Origin: Mucilaginibacter sp.
Lineage (GTDB): Bacteria; Bacteroidota; Bacteroidia; Sphingobacteriales; Sphingobacteriaceae
NCBI GenBank assembly: GCA_028287895.1
Contig: JAQBOV010000075.1
Coordinates: forward strand, 1 to 64,000
Reading direction: 5' to 3'
Length of the DNA stretch: 64,000 bases
Shown: one piece after another, positions 19,299 through 27,444 of the stretch
Layout of the letters: the number at the start of each line of letters is the position of its first letter
Numbering within the stretch: position 1 is the first letter of the stretch
Position numbers and translations under genes: made by a program
The notes under the pieces: model-generated
What the model was told of the DNA's origin: nothing
Databases searched by the model: none
The model's input: the letters and a program-made list of their open reading frames with translations, nothing else

Positions 19299-20222
19299 TC
19301 AACTGTAAGCCGCCATTACATGATTTTCATTCGCTGTTAAATTTAAGGTTCTTCCAAATATCATAGATTGGTTATCGGGAATATGCCCTGCCGGAAAATC
19401 GAAGCATACCGGGTAATCGTAGTTTTTTACCACTTCCATTATAATTTCGGGTACCGTTTGGCCAAAGGGGATGTCATTGTCTTTCACCTCGGTAAAGCCG
19501 CCCACCATCAAACCTGCAAGGTTCTTCAATTTCCCGGCACGGTCAAGTGTGCGCATCATGCGATCGATAGAATAGAGATATTCACCCACATCCTCAATAA
19601 ACAGAATTTTCCCGTCGTAATTGTAGTCTGATACCGAACCGATCACAGCAACCAATAAGCTCAAATTTCCGCCAACCAATATGCCTGCAGCCTGGCCGCT
19701 GCGGTTCAATGCGTGTGCGGCAAATTTATAGCTGATCTCCCCGCTAAATAAAGCTTTTCTAAGTGTTTCCAGTGAGTATGCTGAAGCATCAGGTATATTT
19801 ACCGGCATTTGTCCGTGGATAGTTTGCGCCTGGTAATTAGCAAATAGATGCGCATGCAGCACCGTAATATCACTAAATCCAACCAGCCATTTCGGATGCG
19901 TGGCAAAGCGGCTAAAGTCAACGTGGTCAATGATACGTATCGTGCCGTATCCACCGCGTGCAGCTATAATGGCCTTTATGCTGTCATCATCGATAAAACG
20001 CTGCAGATCGTTGGTGCGCAGATCATCATCCCCGGCAAACTGGTGATAAGAGGCCCCGATTGTTTCGCCTAATACTACTTCCAGGTCCCATGACTGTAAA
20101 AGTGCAACCGCATCGTCCATAGGTTTTGGCAATTTTTTAGCAGGGCAGGTGATCGCTATTTTATCGCCTTTTTTAAGGAATGGAATATTTAGTCCGGAAG
20201 TATCAGCAGATTTATTCATCAT
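19299..20222 (-). CDS. LD-carboxypeptidase, peptidase family S66
   Basis: A 307-residue cytoplasmic enzyme that trims the terminal D-Ala from muropeptide tetrapeptides during peptidoglycan recycling (LdcA type). The S66 catalytic triad is visible: S117 in VGFSDIT, E210 in LFIEDVGEY and H280 in FPAGHIPDN. Length is normal. Two adjacent ATGs (20222 and 20219) are possible starts. There is no signal peptide, which fits a cytoplasmic recycling role. Confidence 0.93.
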   Translation of the reverse strand: MMNKSADTSGLNIPFLKKGDKIAITCPAKKLPKPMDDAVALLQSWDLEVVLGETIGASYHQFAGDDDLRTNDLQRFIDDDSIKAIIAARGGYGTIRIIDHVDFSRFATHPKWLVGFSDITVLHAHLFANYQAQTIHGQMPVNIPDASAYSLETLRKALFSGEISYKFAAHALNRSGQAAGILVGGNLSLLVAVIGSVSDYNYDGKILFIEDVGEYLYSIDRMMRTLDRAGKLKNLAGLMVGGFTEVKDNDIPFGQTVPEIIMEVVKNYDYPVCFDFPAGHIPDNQSMIFGRTLNLTANENHVMAAYS

Positions 20223-20240
20223 CAGTAATTAAAAAGCTTG

Positions 20241-20270
20241 CGGACTTTCCGACTTACGGACTTTCCGACT
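20241..20270. repeat. 14-base direct repeat upstream of metG
   Basis: CGGACTTTCCGACT occurs twice with a 16-base period (20241-20254 and 20257-20270) between the divergent LD-carboxypeptidase and metG genes. Each copy contains an imperfect dyad. It could be a regulatory site or simple repeat expansion. Confidence 0.5.
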
Positions 20271-20279
20271 CAAATAAAT

Positions 20280-20287
20280 TATCTTTG
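20280..20287 (+). promoter_or_regulatory. promoter -7 box for metG
   Basis: TATCTTTG is a perfect TAnnTTTG element 28 bases before the metG ATG at 20316. This supports the internal ATG rather than the upstream in-frame start at 20238, which lies before the promoter box. Confidence 0.6.
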
Positions 20288-20315
20288 CCAAATTATTAAT
20301 AAGGATGCATATTTA

Positions 20316-22391
20316 ATGTCACAACTTAATAAATTTAAACGATACACCATTACTTCGGCTTTACCCTATGCCAACGGACCCTTACATATTGGCCACCTGG
20401 CGGGTGCTTATTTGCCTGCTGATATTTTTGTACGGTACCTGAGACTAAAAAAACAGGACGTGGTCTACATTTGTGGTTCTGACGAGCATGGCGCAGCGAT
20501 CACTATAAAAGCCAAAAAGGAGGGCACTACCCCGCAAGCAATCATTGACAAATACCATCACCAGATAAAAGAAAGTTTTAAAGAGTTCGGTATATCATTT
20601 GATATCTATCACCGCACTTCTTCACCTATTCATCATGACCTTTCGCAGGAGTTTTTTTTAAATCTGTATGAGAAGGATGAATTTATAGAGAAATATTCAG
20701 AGCAATATTTCGATGAGGATTTTCAGCAATTTTTGGCTGACCGTTATGTCACCGGTACTTGTCCTAATTGCAGTTATCCAAGCGCCTATGGCGACCAGTG
20801 CGAAAACTGTGGCACCTCGCTGAACCCAACGGACCTGATTAATCCCATATCTACCTTGAGTGGTAAGCCGCCGGTTTTAAAACCAACTAAACATTGGTAC
20901 TTACCGCTTGATAAGTATCAGCCCTGGTTAGAGAAATGGATAGATACAAAAGAAGGCGAATGGAAGGTAAATGTGTTTGGTCAATGTAAATCATGGCTCA
21001 AATCAGGTTTGCAGCCGCGCTCAATGACCCGCGACCTGGATTGGGGTATAGACGTACCGCTTGAAGAGGCAAAGGGGAAAAAACTTTACGTGTGGATGGA
21101 TGCCCCTATAGGCTATATCTCGGCGACTAAACAATGGGCGCTGGATAATGGCAGAGACTGGAAATTATATTGGAAAAAACAAGCGAAAGAAGAAGATGAA
21201 ACCTGCCTGATCCATTTTATAGGTAAGGATAATATCGTATTTCATTGTATCATTTTTCCGGCTATTTTGCGTGCTCACGGCGAATATGTGTTGCCTCAGA
21301 ATGTTCCGGCAAATGAGTTTTTAAATTTGGAGGGCGATAAGCTTTCCACCTCGCGCAATCATGCTGTTTGGCTGCATGAGTATCTGGAAGAGTTTTCGGG
21401 TAAACAGGACGAACTGCGTTATGTGCTCACCTCTATACTGCCGGAAACCAGCGACAGTGAGTTTACGTGGAAAGATTACCAGGCCAGGGTGAACAATGAA
21501 CTGGTAGCCATTTTAGGAAACTTTGTCAACCGTGTAATGATACTCATGCATAAGTTTTTTGATGGGAAGGTTGAAAGTGACAGCAGCACAATAGCGCTGA
21601 AGGATGATGGCATAAATGCTGACCTGGGCAAATTTTATGATGAACTGGAGCGCAGCCTGGAGACTTACAAATTCAGACAGGGCATGCAAACGGTAATGGA
21701 AATAGCCCGTCTGGGTAACCGCTATCTTACCGAGAAAGAACCCTGGAAAACGATCAAATCTGATCCTGCCGATGCTAAGCTGGCGCTGCATAACTGTTTG
21801 ATACTGATAGGCCATTTAGCATCATGCCTGCAGCCATTTTTACCCGCTACAGCTAAGAAAATATTAAATATGCTTAACTGGCCCGCTGAGCAAATTGGTT
21901 TTGAGGAAGAGGTTATTTTTAAAAGCGGACACCAGTTAAATGCAGCTTCGCTATTATTTGAAAAGGTTGAGGACGGGGCTATTGATAAACAGATAGAAAA
22001 ATTACGATTAAAAAAAGAGGCAGCTACGGCTCCGGCAAAAAATATGAATAAAATACCCGCCAAAGCCAATATCAACTACGAGGCATTTGCCGAGATGGAC
22101 ATCCGTATAGGCACTATACTGACCGCCGAGAAAGTAGCCAAAACCAAAAAACTCCTGAAACTGACGATTGATACCGGCATTGATGAGCGCACTATAGTAT
22201 CAGGGATTGCAGAACATTACGAGCCGGAAACTATTATAGGTAAAAGGGTAAGCATACTGGTAAACCTGGAGCCTCGCGAAATAAAGGGTATCATATCGCA
22301 GGGGATGATCCTGATGGCCGAGGATGGAGATGGTAAGTTAACATTTGTTTCACCGGATGACGAGTTACATAACGGCTCGGTTGTACGCTGA
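20316..22391 (+). CDS. metG: methionyl-tRNA synthetase
   Basis: Charges tRNA-Met with methionine in the cytoplasm. From ATG at 20316 it is 691 residues. The class I HIGH motif is at 24-27, a four-Cys zinc knuckle follows at about 148-165 (CPNC...CENC), the KMSKS-equivalent KLSTS is near 340, and the anticodon-binding helical domain follows. A C-terminal Trbp111/CsaA-type tRNA-binding domain begins at about 585 (FAEMDIRIGTI). The frame stays open 26 codons upstream, but a TATCTTTG promoter box lies between, and MetRS proteins begin with KRYTITSALPYANG-like sequence, so the inner ATG is preferred. Confidence 0.97.
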   Translation: MSQLNKFKRYTITSALPYANGPLHIGHLAGAYLPADIFVRYLRLKKQDVVYICGSDEHGAAITIKAKKEGTTPQAIIDKYHHQIKESFKEFGISFDIYHRTSSPIHHDLSQEFFLNLYEKDEFIEKYSEQYFDEDFQQFLADRYVTGTCPNCSYPSAYGDQCENCGTSLNPTDLINPISTLSGKPPVLKPTKHWYLPLDKYQPWLEKWIDTKEGEWKVNVFGQCKSWLKSGLQPRSMTRDLDWGIDVPLEEAKGKKLYVWMDAPIGYISATKQWALDNGRDWKLYWKKQAKEEDETCLIHFIGKDNIVFHCIIFPAILRAHGEYVLPQNVPANEFLNLEGDKLSTSRNHAVWLHEYLEEFSGKQDELRYVLTSILPETSDSEFTWKDYQARVNNELVAILGNFVNRVMILMHKFFDGKVESDSSTIALKDDGINADLGKFYDELERSLETYKFRQGMQTVMEIARLGNRYLTEKEPWKTIKSDPADAKLALHNCLILIGHLASCLQPFLPATAKKILNMLNWPAEQIGFEEEVIFKSGHQLNAASLLFEKVEDGAIDKQIEKLRLKKEAATAPAKNMNKIPAKANINYEAFAEMDIRIGTILTAEKVAKTKKLLKLTIDTGIDERTIVSGIAEHYEPETIIGKRVSILVNLEPREIKGIISQGMILMAEDGDGKLTFVSPDDELHNGSVVR

Positions 22392-22425
22392 CGCTGATGT
22401 GCTAATATGCAGATATGCAAATGAG

Positions 22426-22457
22426 TTTGACTAACTCGCGTATAATTTGCACCTTTG
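22426..22457 (+). promoter_or_regulatory. candidate tRNA-Arg promoter
   Basis: TTTG at 22426-22429 is followed after 20 bases by CACCTTTG at 22450-22457, one mismatch from TAnnTTTG. The mature tRNA begins at 22512. Confidence 0.5.
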
Positions 22458-22511
22458 CGGAAATATCATTTAGGATCAACGAAATCTAAAATCGTAATTC
22501 TAAAATAAAAA

Positions 22512-22583
22512 GGTCCCGTAGTTCAACGGATAGAATAGAAGTTTCCTAAACTTTAGATATGAGTTCGATTCTCGTCGGGACCA
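22512..22583 (+). tRNA. tRNA-Arg, anticodon CCT
   Basis: A full cloverleaf can be drawn. The acceptor stem is GGTCCCG with CGGGACC plus discriminator A. The D stem is GTTC with GAAT, and the anticodon stem is GAAGT with ACTTT around loop TTCCTAA, giving anticodon CCT at 22545-22547. The variable loop has four bases, and the T arm has loop TTCGATT. No 3' CCA tail is encoded beyond the fortuitous CCA formed by the last stem bases and the discriminator. It reads AGG codons. Confidence 0.95.
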
Positions 22584-22595
22584 CGTTTTAAGCCG

Positions 22596-22628
22596 AAAGC
22601 CTTTAGTCGGAAGATTGAAGGCTTTTTT
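22596..22628 (+). terminator. terminator after tRNA-Arg
   Basis: AAAGCCTT and AAGGCTTT form an 8-bp stem followed by a T-run, 12 bases after the tRNA. Confidence 0.7.
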
Positions 22629-22674
22629 GTAAAAAGAATGCCGACCTTCGCAAAAGGATTATCATTATTAAAAA

Positions 22675-23637
22675 ATGTCTTTAGAGCTAAAACAAAAACC
22701 AGCAGAAAAGGAAAATTTGCACCCCCGGAACAGTCACCGGGCCGGGTATGATTTTAAGCAACTTTGCAAAAGCAGTCCGGGGTTAAAAGTATTTGTATCT
22801 CTGAATCAATATAATGACGAATCGATAGACTTTAGTAACCCCCATGCGGTGAAGGCTTTGAACAAAGCATTGCTAAAATATTTTTACAGGGTTGATCATT
22901 GGGATATTCCGGAAGGGTATCTTTGTCCGCCAATACCCGGAAGGGCTGATTATATCCACTATGTGGCAGATCTGTTAAGCGAGATTAACAATGGCATTAT
23001 CCCCCGGGGCAATAAAATAAACGTTTTGGATATTGGCATGGGGGCAAATTGTGTTTATCCCTTAATTGGCAGTAGCGTTTATGACTGGCAATTTGTAGGC
23101 ACCGATATAGATCCTGTTGCCATCCGGTCGGCAAAGGATATCGTTTCATTAAACGGGAATTTTCAGGGTAAGATCATACTTCGCCTGCAAAGCAATAAGG
23201 CAAATATCTTTAAAGGCATTGTTAAACAGGGAGAGGGTTTTGACATCACGATCTGTAATCCTCCTTTCCATGCCTCGTTACAGGAGGCCCAGGCTTCTAC
23301 GGCTGCCAAATGGAAGAAATTAGGAATCAGCAAACAACCCGCGGCGCTCAATTTCGGCGGCCAAAAAACCGAACTATGGTGTTATGGCGGCGAAGAGGGG
23401 TTTATACGCCGTATGGTAGAGCAAAGCGCCCTGGTGGCACACCAATGCCTGTGGTTCTCCACATTAGTTTCTAAAAAAGACACACTTCCAGTCATCTATA
23501 GCGCACTGAAGAAAGTTAACGCCCTGGATGTCAAAACCATCAGTATGACACATGGACAAAAGGTAAGCCGTATCGTTGCCTGGACATTTTTAAACCAGCT
23601 AGAACAAACAGATTGGAAAAATAAATTTTGGACATAA
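22675..23637 (+). CDS. rlmF: 23S rRNA (adenine(1618)-N6)-methyltransferase RlmF
   Basis: Methylates the N6 of A1618 in 23S rRNA using S-adenosylmethionine. The protein has 320 residues, with the SAM-binding motif LDIGMGANC at 118-126 and the amino-methyltransferase motif NPPF at 195-198, followed by HASLQEA as in RlmF (YbiN). The N-terminal basic region fits rRNA binding. It is a single gene placed between an intact tRNA-Arg and a degenerate copy of that tRNA's 3' half. Confidence 0.93.
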   Translation: MSLELKQKPAEKENLHPRNSHRAGYDFKQLCKSSPGLKVFVSLNQYNDESIDFSNPHAVKALNKALLKYFYRVDHWDIPEGYLCPPIPGRADYIHYVADLLSEINNGIIPRGNKINVLDIGMGANCVYPLIGSSVYDWQFVGTDIDPVAIRSAKDIVSLNGNFQGKIILRLQSNKANIFKGIVKQGEGFDITICNPPFHASLQEAQASTAAKWKKLGISKQPAALNFGGQKTELWCYGGEEGFIRRMVEQSALVAHQCLWFSTLVSKKDTLPVIYSALKKVNALDVKTISMTHGQKVSRIVAWTFLNQLEQTDWKNKFWT

Positions 23638-23668
23638 TCTCCGCAGAACCAGGTTGACAAGGCAGGGA

Positions 23669-23712
23669 TGTTCCCTAAACTTTAGATAGGAGTCCGGTCT
23701 TCGCCGGATTGC
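23669..23712 (+). pseudogene. degenerate 3' half of tRNA-Arg(CCT)
   Basis: The sequence matches the anticodon loop to acceptor part of the tRNA at 22512-22583, offset by 1129 bases. A 15-base identical block (CCTAAACTTTAGATA at 23674-23688) is followed by imperfect T-arm and acceptor-like sequence. The 5' half does not match, and the stems no longer pair well. It looks like a duplicated and decayed tRNA end, as left by integration at a tRNA gene or by an old duplication. Confidence 0.65.
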
Positions 23713-23713
23713 T

Positions 23714-23749
23714 AAAAACGCAGTTTTCATATGAGAGCTGCGTTTTTTT
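23714..23749 (+). terminator. terminator after rlmF and the tRNA remnant
   Basis: AAAAACGCAG pairs with CTGCGTTTTT around a 14-base loop, and the T-run reaches 23749. Confidence 0.8.
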
Positions 23750-24116
23750 GCATAATGGGCGGAGTAATAGGTAAAATTTGAGTGAGAACAGTCTTTGATT
23801 AATTCGGTTCGTTTTACTTTTATTCTTTCAATATGCAAATTCCCATTCTTGGGACGCCCTTTTTCTCTAAAATTAACTTAATACCGTCGTTTTAATTTAG
23901 CTATTGATCGGTAAAATGTGCCGGACTGTCGACTTTAACATTTGTTAACATGGATCTTTTGAACGTTTGTACAGAAAACACCGTTTAGATATCTCAGTAA
24001 GGGACACCTGTGGGCACAGACGATGACTGTTAAATAAATACTTCAATCCGAAAGCAAGATCTATGAACGCATTTTTTTACGCATTAATCAATAAGTTTTT
24101 TTATTAAAAATCGAAC

Positions 24117-24830
24117 ATGAATAATCGTATGAAAAGGATCAGCAGTAATATCTACCAGATCAGCCTAGGCTGGGTCAACGTTTTTGTCATAGAAGATCAT
24201 GGCCTGACCCTGATCGATACCGGCACCAAAGGGAGTGCGGAAAAAATTTTCAGCGCAATTAAGAACGGGGGTAAGAACCCCTATGATATCAAACGGATCA
24301 TCCTGACCCATGCACATCCGGATCATTCCGGAAGTGCCGAACAGATCAAGCGGATGTTAAGGGTGCCGGTAATGGCGCACCGGGAGGATGCGGAGATCAT
24401 GCGGTATGGCATCGCTTTCCGCAAAGAGATCTGCCTGACGCCCGGGCTGAAAAACTGGCTGATCTACGAGCTGGCCATCAAGCGCTCCGGCATCAATATT
24501 GAGCCGCTCCGTATAGACGAACAGTTAAATGACCGTGACTTGCTGCCTTTGCTGGGCGGGATTCGCGTCATCCACACACCAGGCCATAGCAAGGGCCATA
24601 TCTCTCTGCTGGCGGAGGAAGTACTGATCGCGGGCGACCTGTTGTCGAATAGCACTGGACTGGGCCTGAGCGTCATCTACGAAAATATGGCCGAAGGCAT
24701 CAGCAGCATCCTGAAAGTAACGGACCTGGACTTTGATAAAATGGTCGTCGGGCATGGAAGGCCGATTTTGAAGGATGCCGGCAGCATCATGCGGCAGGCG
24801 TTCGTCAACTATGATTATGCACTCGTTTAA
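24117..24830 (+). CDS. MBL-fold metallo-hydrolase
   Basis: A 237-residue cytoplasmic metallo-beta-lactamase-fold enzyme. The metal-binding motif HAHPDH is at 65-70 (H65, H67, D69, H70). A further ligand sits in HTPGHSKGH near 150, Asp in AGDLL near 177 and His in VGHGRPI near 218. The substrate is unknown; this group includes glyoxalase II-like thioester hydrolases and lactonases. The gene is visibly richer in G and C than its neighbours and is followed 15 bases later by a short doubtful ORF. Two in-frame ATGs (24117 and 24129) are possible starts. Confidence 0.88.
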   Translation: MNNRMKRISSNIYQISLGWVNVFVIEDHGLTLIDTGTKGSAEKIFSAIKNGGKNPYDIKRIILTHAHPDHSGSAEQIKRMLRVPVMAHREDAEIMRYGIAFRKEICLTPGLKNWLIYELAIKRSGINIEPLRIDEQLNDRDLLPLLGGIRVIHTPGHSKGHISLLAEEVLIAGDLLSNSTGLGLSVIYENMAEGISSILKVTDLDFDKMVVGHGRPILKDAGSIMRQAFVNYDYALV

Positions 24831-24844
24831 GCCGGAAACCAACC

Positions 24845-25102
24845 ATGAAAGTCACTCAAATCCTGAAAGACCAGGGCCGGGCGCTTTATACCCTGGCCCT
24901 TAAACTCATCTTTATCTATGCGGAATACAGCGGGCCGACTTTGTTTTCCTCTTTAATGAATCTTGGTATAGCAAAGGTTCTTGAGTTGCTGGAGCGCATC
25001 AAAGCAACTTACAATTGGCAGGGAAGAACGGCCTTATTTTATTTAAAATTACCCTTATTCCCTCGTAGGAACCGCAAAATGACAGAAAGCCAATTTAATT
25101 AA
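24845..25102 (+). CDS. short ORF, possibly a truncated gene
   Basis: An 85-residue frame starts 15 bases after the MBL gene. The first ~20 codons share the GC-rich composition of the MBL gene, while the rest is AT-richer and has a hydrophobic patch followed by a basic tail. I recognise no family. It may be the start of a gene whose remainder was lost, fused by chance to other sequence, rather than a functional protein. Confidence 0.35.
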   Translation: MKVTQILKDQGRALYTLALKLIFIYAEYSGPTLFSSLMNLGIAKVLELLERIKATYNWQGRTALFYLKLPLFPRRNRKMTESQFN

Positions 25103-25138
25103 ATACGGGTAGTTTTTTTAGCGATAAAAAGTCGTTTT

Positions 25139-26194
25139 TTGTTGAATTATGGTGCGCAAAACGTGTGTTTGCAATCCTGGGCACAATCATGTTTAAATCA
25201 AAATACTAAATTGACTAAAAAGGAATCAGATATTAATAGTGATCGCACAGCCGAGATGGCGGTATTTGAAATACAATCAGCTATCGAAGCAACAGAGAAG
25301 AATTCTTTGCTCTATGAAGAGAAGAGCTTTGATTACCGTATTGAAATTATCGATTTCCTCGGGTTTCACCTTATTGATCAGATTGACGATCTGCTGCGAA
25401 AAACGGCTGAGTCGGGTCCGCTTATTTTGCTGAAATATCGTGTTGAGAAAGTAAAGTCTGAGCTGGAAAAAATCGACAGTAATCTATTTCAAAGACTTCA
25501 GGCAAATATCCGGATAGGGGGATATGCAGCGAAAGAATTCAAAGAGCTGATCAATGAATACGTCCACTTTAATCCGGACAACACCGAACACCAGGAAGAA
25601 GCGGGTTACGATAACCTCGATATTTTTATCAATGGGCTATTCCCTTTGCAGATTATGCCCGAGCCGACTAAAGATTTAGAACCGGACATGGTATATTACC
25701 AAAAAACGCCGGCCAGAATCGTTTTTGAACTTGTAAAGCAGGCTCATTTCAGGAAAGAAGACGTTTTTTTTGACCTGGGCTCTGGCTTGGGTCAGGTAGC
25801 CGTCCTGGTCAATCTGCTCGCTGGAATTACAGCTAAAGGTGTAGAGTTTGAGCCCGCTTTTTGTGAGTATGCGAGCGATTGCGCAGCAAAACTTAATTTA
25901 TCCAACGTGACCTTTATAAATGCTGACGCGCGGAAAACAGACTATTCCGAAGGAACTGTATTTTTTATGTATACGCCCTTCAGGGGTGAAATCCTGCAGG
26001 AGGTTTTAGAGGTTTTGAGGAAAGAATCACTACGGAGAAAAATTAAAATCATTACTTACGGGCCCTGTACTGCGCAGGTCGCGTTACAAAGCTGGCTGGA
26101 TTTTTCAGCGTTAAAAAACGGTAGTATTTATAAACTGGGTGTTTTTACTAGTCGAAGACTAGCTCATATCCGAAATGATGTGATAAAAAAATAA
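25139..26194 (+). CDS. class I SAM-dependent methyltransferase
   Basis: A protein of up to 351 residues. The C-terminal half is a Rossmann-type methyltransferase: motif I FDLGSGLGQ at about 211-219, acidic residue in VEFEP near 235, and NADARK near 257, followed by a FFMYTPF motif in place of the usual NPP[FY]. The overall pattern recalls DOT1/KMT-like methyltransferases. The N-terminal half is helical and has no known domain. The first in-frame start is TTG at 25139, a second TTG lies at 25211, and the first ATG is at 25256, so the start is uncertain. A hairpin terminator follows at 26190. The substrate is unknown. Confidence 0.75.
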   Translation: MLNYGAQNVCLQSWAQSCLNQNTKLTKKESDINSDRTAEMAVFEIQSAIEATEKNSLLYEEKSFDYRIEIIDFLGFHLIDQIDDLLRKTAESGPLILLKYRVEKVKSELEKIDSNLFQRLQANIRIGGYAAKEFKELINEYVHFNPDNTEHQEEAGYDNLDIFINGLFPLQIMPEPTKDLEPDMVYYQKTPARIVFELVKQAHFRKEDVFFDLGSGLGQVAVLVNLLAGITAKGVEFEPAFCEYASDCAAKLNLSNVTFINADARKTDYSEGTVFFMYTPFRGEILQEVLEVLRKESLRRKIKIITYGPCTAQVALQSWLDFSALKNGSIYKLGVFTSRRLAHIRNDVIKK

Positions 26195-26224
26195 GCACCC
26201 GACTGTCAATATCGAGTGCTTATT
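26190..26224. terminator. hairpin between convergent genes
   Basis: AATAAGCAC and GTGCTTATT form a 9-bp stem extended by CGA/TCG after one mismatch. It overlaps the methyltransferase stop and lies 64 bases from the azoreductase stop. With A/T tails on both sides it may serve both directions. Confidence 0.65.
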
Positions 26225-26287
26225 CAAGCTGATACAGACTTATCCCTGAATCAGTTGTATTATTCCAATCAGCTATCGCTGTCAGCC

Positions 26288-26890
26288 TTAATTTAGATGA
26301 ATACTGCTGATCCCCTTTTCTAAAGCAGTATCTTGCAGGCCTGGTATGGCAGAGCCTTCTACCCTGAATGTGGTGATATCAGTCAGGCCGATGAAACTTA
26401 ATATATGTTTTAAGTAGGGTTCAACAAAGTCAAGGGATTTCATAGGGCCATCTGAATATATTCCACCCGATGATAAGGCTATATAGACCTTTTTACCTTT
26501 TAATAACCCTTCCGGGCCGTTTTCATCATATTTAAAAGTAATGCCCGATCTAACAATATGATCTATCCATGCCTTTAAAGCGGAATGAATACTGAAGTTA
26601 TAAAGCGGCGCACCAATAACAATAATATCCGCATCCTTGATTTCTTGTATGGCTTCTTCTGAATGTCTTACTGCGGCGATGTTTGCTGGAGTCCTGCTTT
26701 CTGCCGGTGTAAAAAATGAGGTCAGGTGCGCTTCTTCCAGGTGTGGGAATTGTTGGTTAACCAGGTTGCTTTCTTTCACCGTACTGCCGGGATATTCCGT
26801 TTTGATCTTTCCAATAATGGCATTTCCCAGTTTAATGCTCAATGAGGCTTCGCCCCTTGGGCTTGAAATGATATGAAGTATCTTTTTCAT
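26288..26890 (-). CDS. azoR: FMN-dependent NADH-azoreductase
   Basis: A 200-residue flavodoxin-fold quinone/azo reductase that uses NADH. The FMN phosphate-binding loop SSPRGEASLS is at about 9-18. The AzoR signature APLYNFSIHSALKAWID follows at about 94-110, then the GITFKYDENGPEGLLKGKK segment and the SSGG flavin-contact loop. Length is normal for AzoR. It is a single gene. In vivo the family mostly reduces quinones and protects against electrophile stress. Confidence 0.93.
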   Translation of the reverse strand: MKKILHIISSPRGEASLSIKLGNAIIGKIKTEYPGSTVKESNLVNQQFPHLEEAHLTSFFTPAESRTPANIAAVRHSEEAIQEIKDADIIVIGAPLYNFSIHSALKAWIDHIVRSGITFKYDENGPEGLLKGKKVYIALSSGGIYSDGPMKSLDFVEPYLKHILSFIGLTDITTFRVEGSAIPGLQDTALEKGISSIHLN

Positions 26891-27444
26891 CGTTCTGATT
26901 TTTTACTCCGAGCAAATTTACCCATATTCACTTGTAAAATATTAGTAGTATACAAAAGGTTAGTAGTAATCTTTTGTATAGTTTTTTAAGATCACTAGTT
27001 ATCAACGACGCCGCATCTTGCTAAACATCGGGCGAGCGTTCGACTATCTATCAAGTGAATTAAAAATCGGAACTGAATGTTTTGTTAAAAGGGAAAAATA
27101 CCCTTACTGATTGAATACCAGACCAGGCAGTATGCAGAGTTTGGTTTAAACAGGTCATCCTATCAAACCTATTGTAATTGCCGATGTAAAAGTGGCTGGT
27201 GGTGTAGTATGGCGCGGAATAATTGGTGTAGTATATGCCGGAATGTCAGTCCTCTAAAATTTAAACCTCAATAAAAAATTACTTTTATTTTCAGCCTTTT
27301 ACCAAACCGTACCAAATTGCTGGTGTGGCATCCGTCGGGATAACAGATGTACTATCTAGGTGTACGGCTGGTGTAGTATGGCGTGGAATATCCAATCGGG
27401 CGATGTACTGCTCAACCTGACGGAACATAGGGTACCGATCACCG
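26891..27444. other. AT-rich intergenic region with short repeats
   Basis: A 554-base non-coding stretch. It contains three copies of a GTGTAGTAT-centred motif (see separate entry) and no convincing ORF or RNA. Short open frames around the repeats read as Val/Gly-rich peptides without a start, so they may be remnants of a lost coding repeat. Confidence 0.45.
27195..27391 (+). repeat. GTGTAGTATGGCG-type dispersed repeats
   Basis: GGTGTAGTATGGCGCGGAAT at about 27201-27220 and GGTGTAGTATGGCGTGGAAT at about 27370-27389 differ at one base. A partial third copy, GGTGTAGTATATGCCGGAAT, lies at 27225-27244. They are direct repeats with irregular spacing in non-coding DNA. Confidence 0.65.

Larger units (their letters stand above)
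23638..24116. other. intergenic region, rlmF to MBL hydrolase
   Basis: A 479-base gap holds the tRNA-Arg remnant and a terminator at its left end. The remaining ~370 bases carry no convincing gene or RNA and become AT-rich toward the MBL gene. Confidence 0.5.

Noticed and set aside
20238..20315. Upstream in-frame extension of metG
   Set aside because: It begins before the promoter box, overlaps a tandem DNA repeat and is not conserved-looking; MetRS starts at 20316.
23641..23712. Second functional tRNA-Arg gene
   Set aside because: Only the anticodon-to-3' part resembles a tRNA; acceptor, D and T stems fail to pair and the base before the anticodon is C instead of the invariant T.
27195..27391. 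GTGTAGTAT repeats as a CRISPR array
   Set aside because: Only two or three copies, with spacings of about 24 and 145 bases, and no cas genes in the window.
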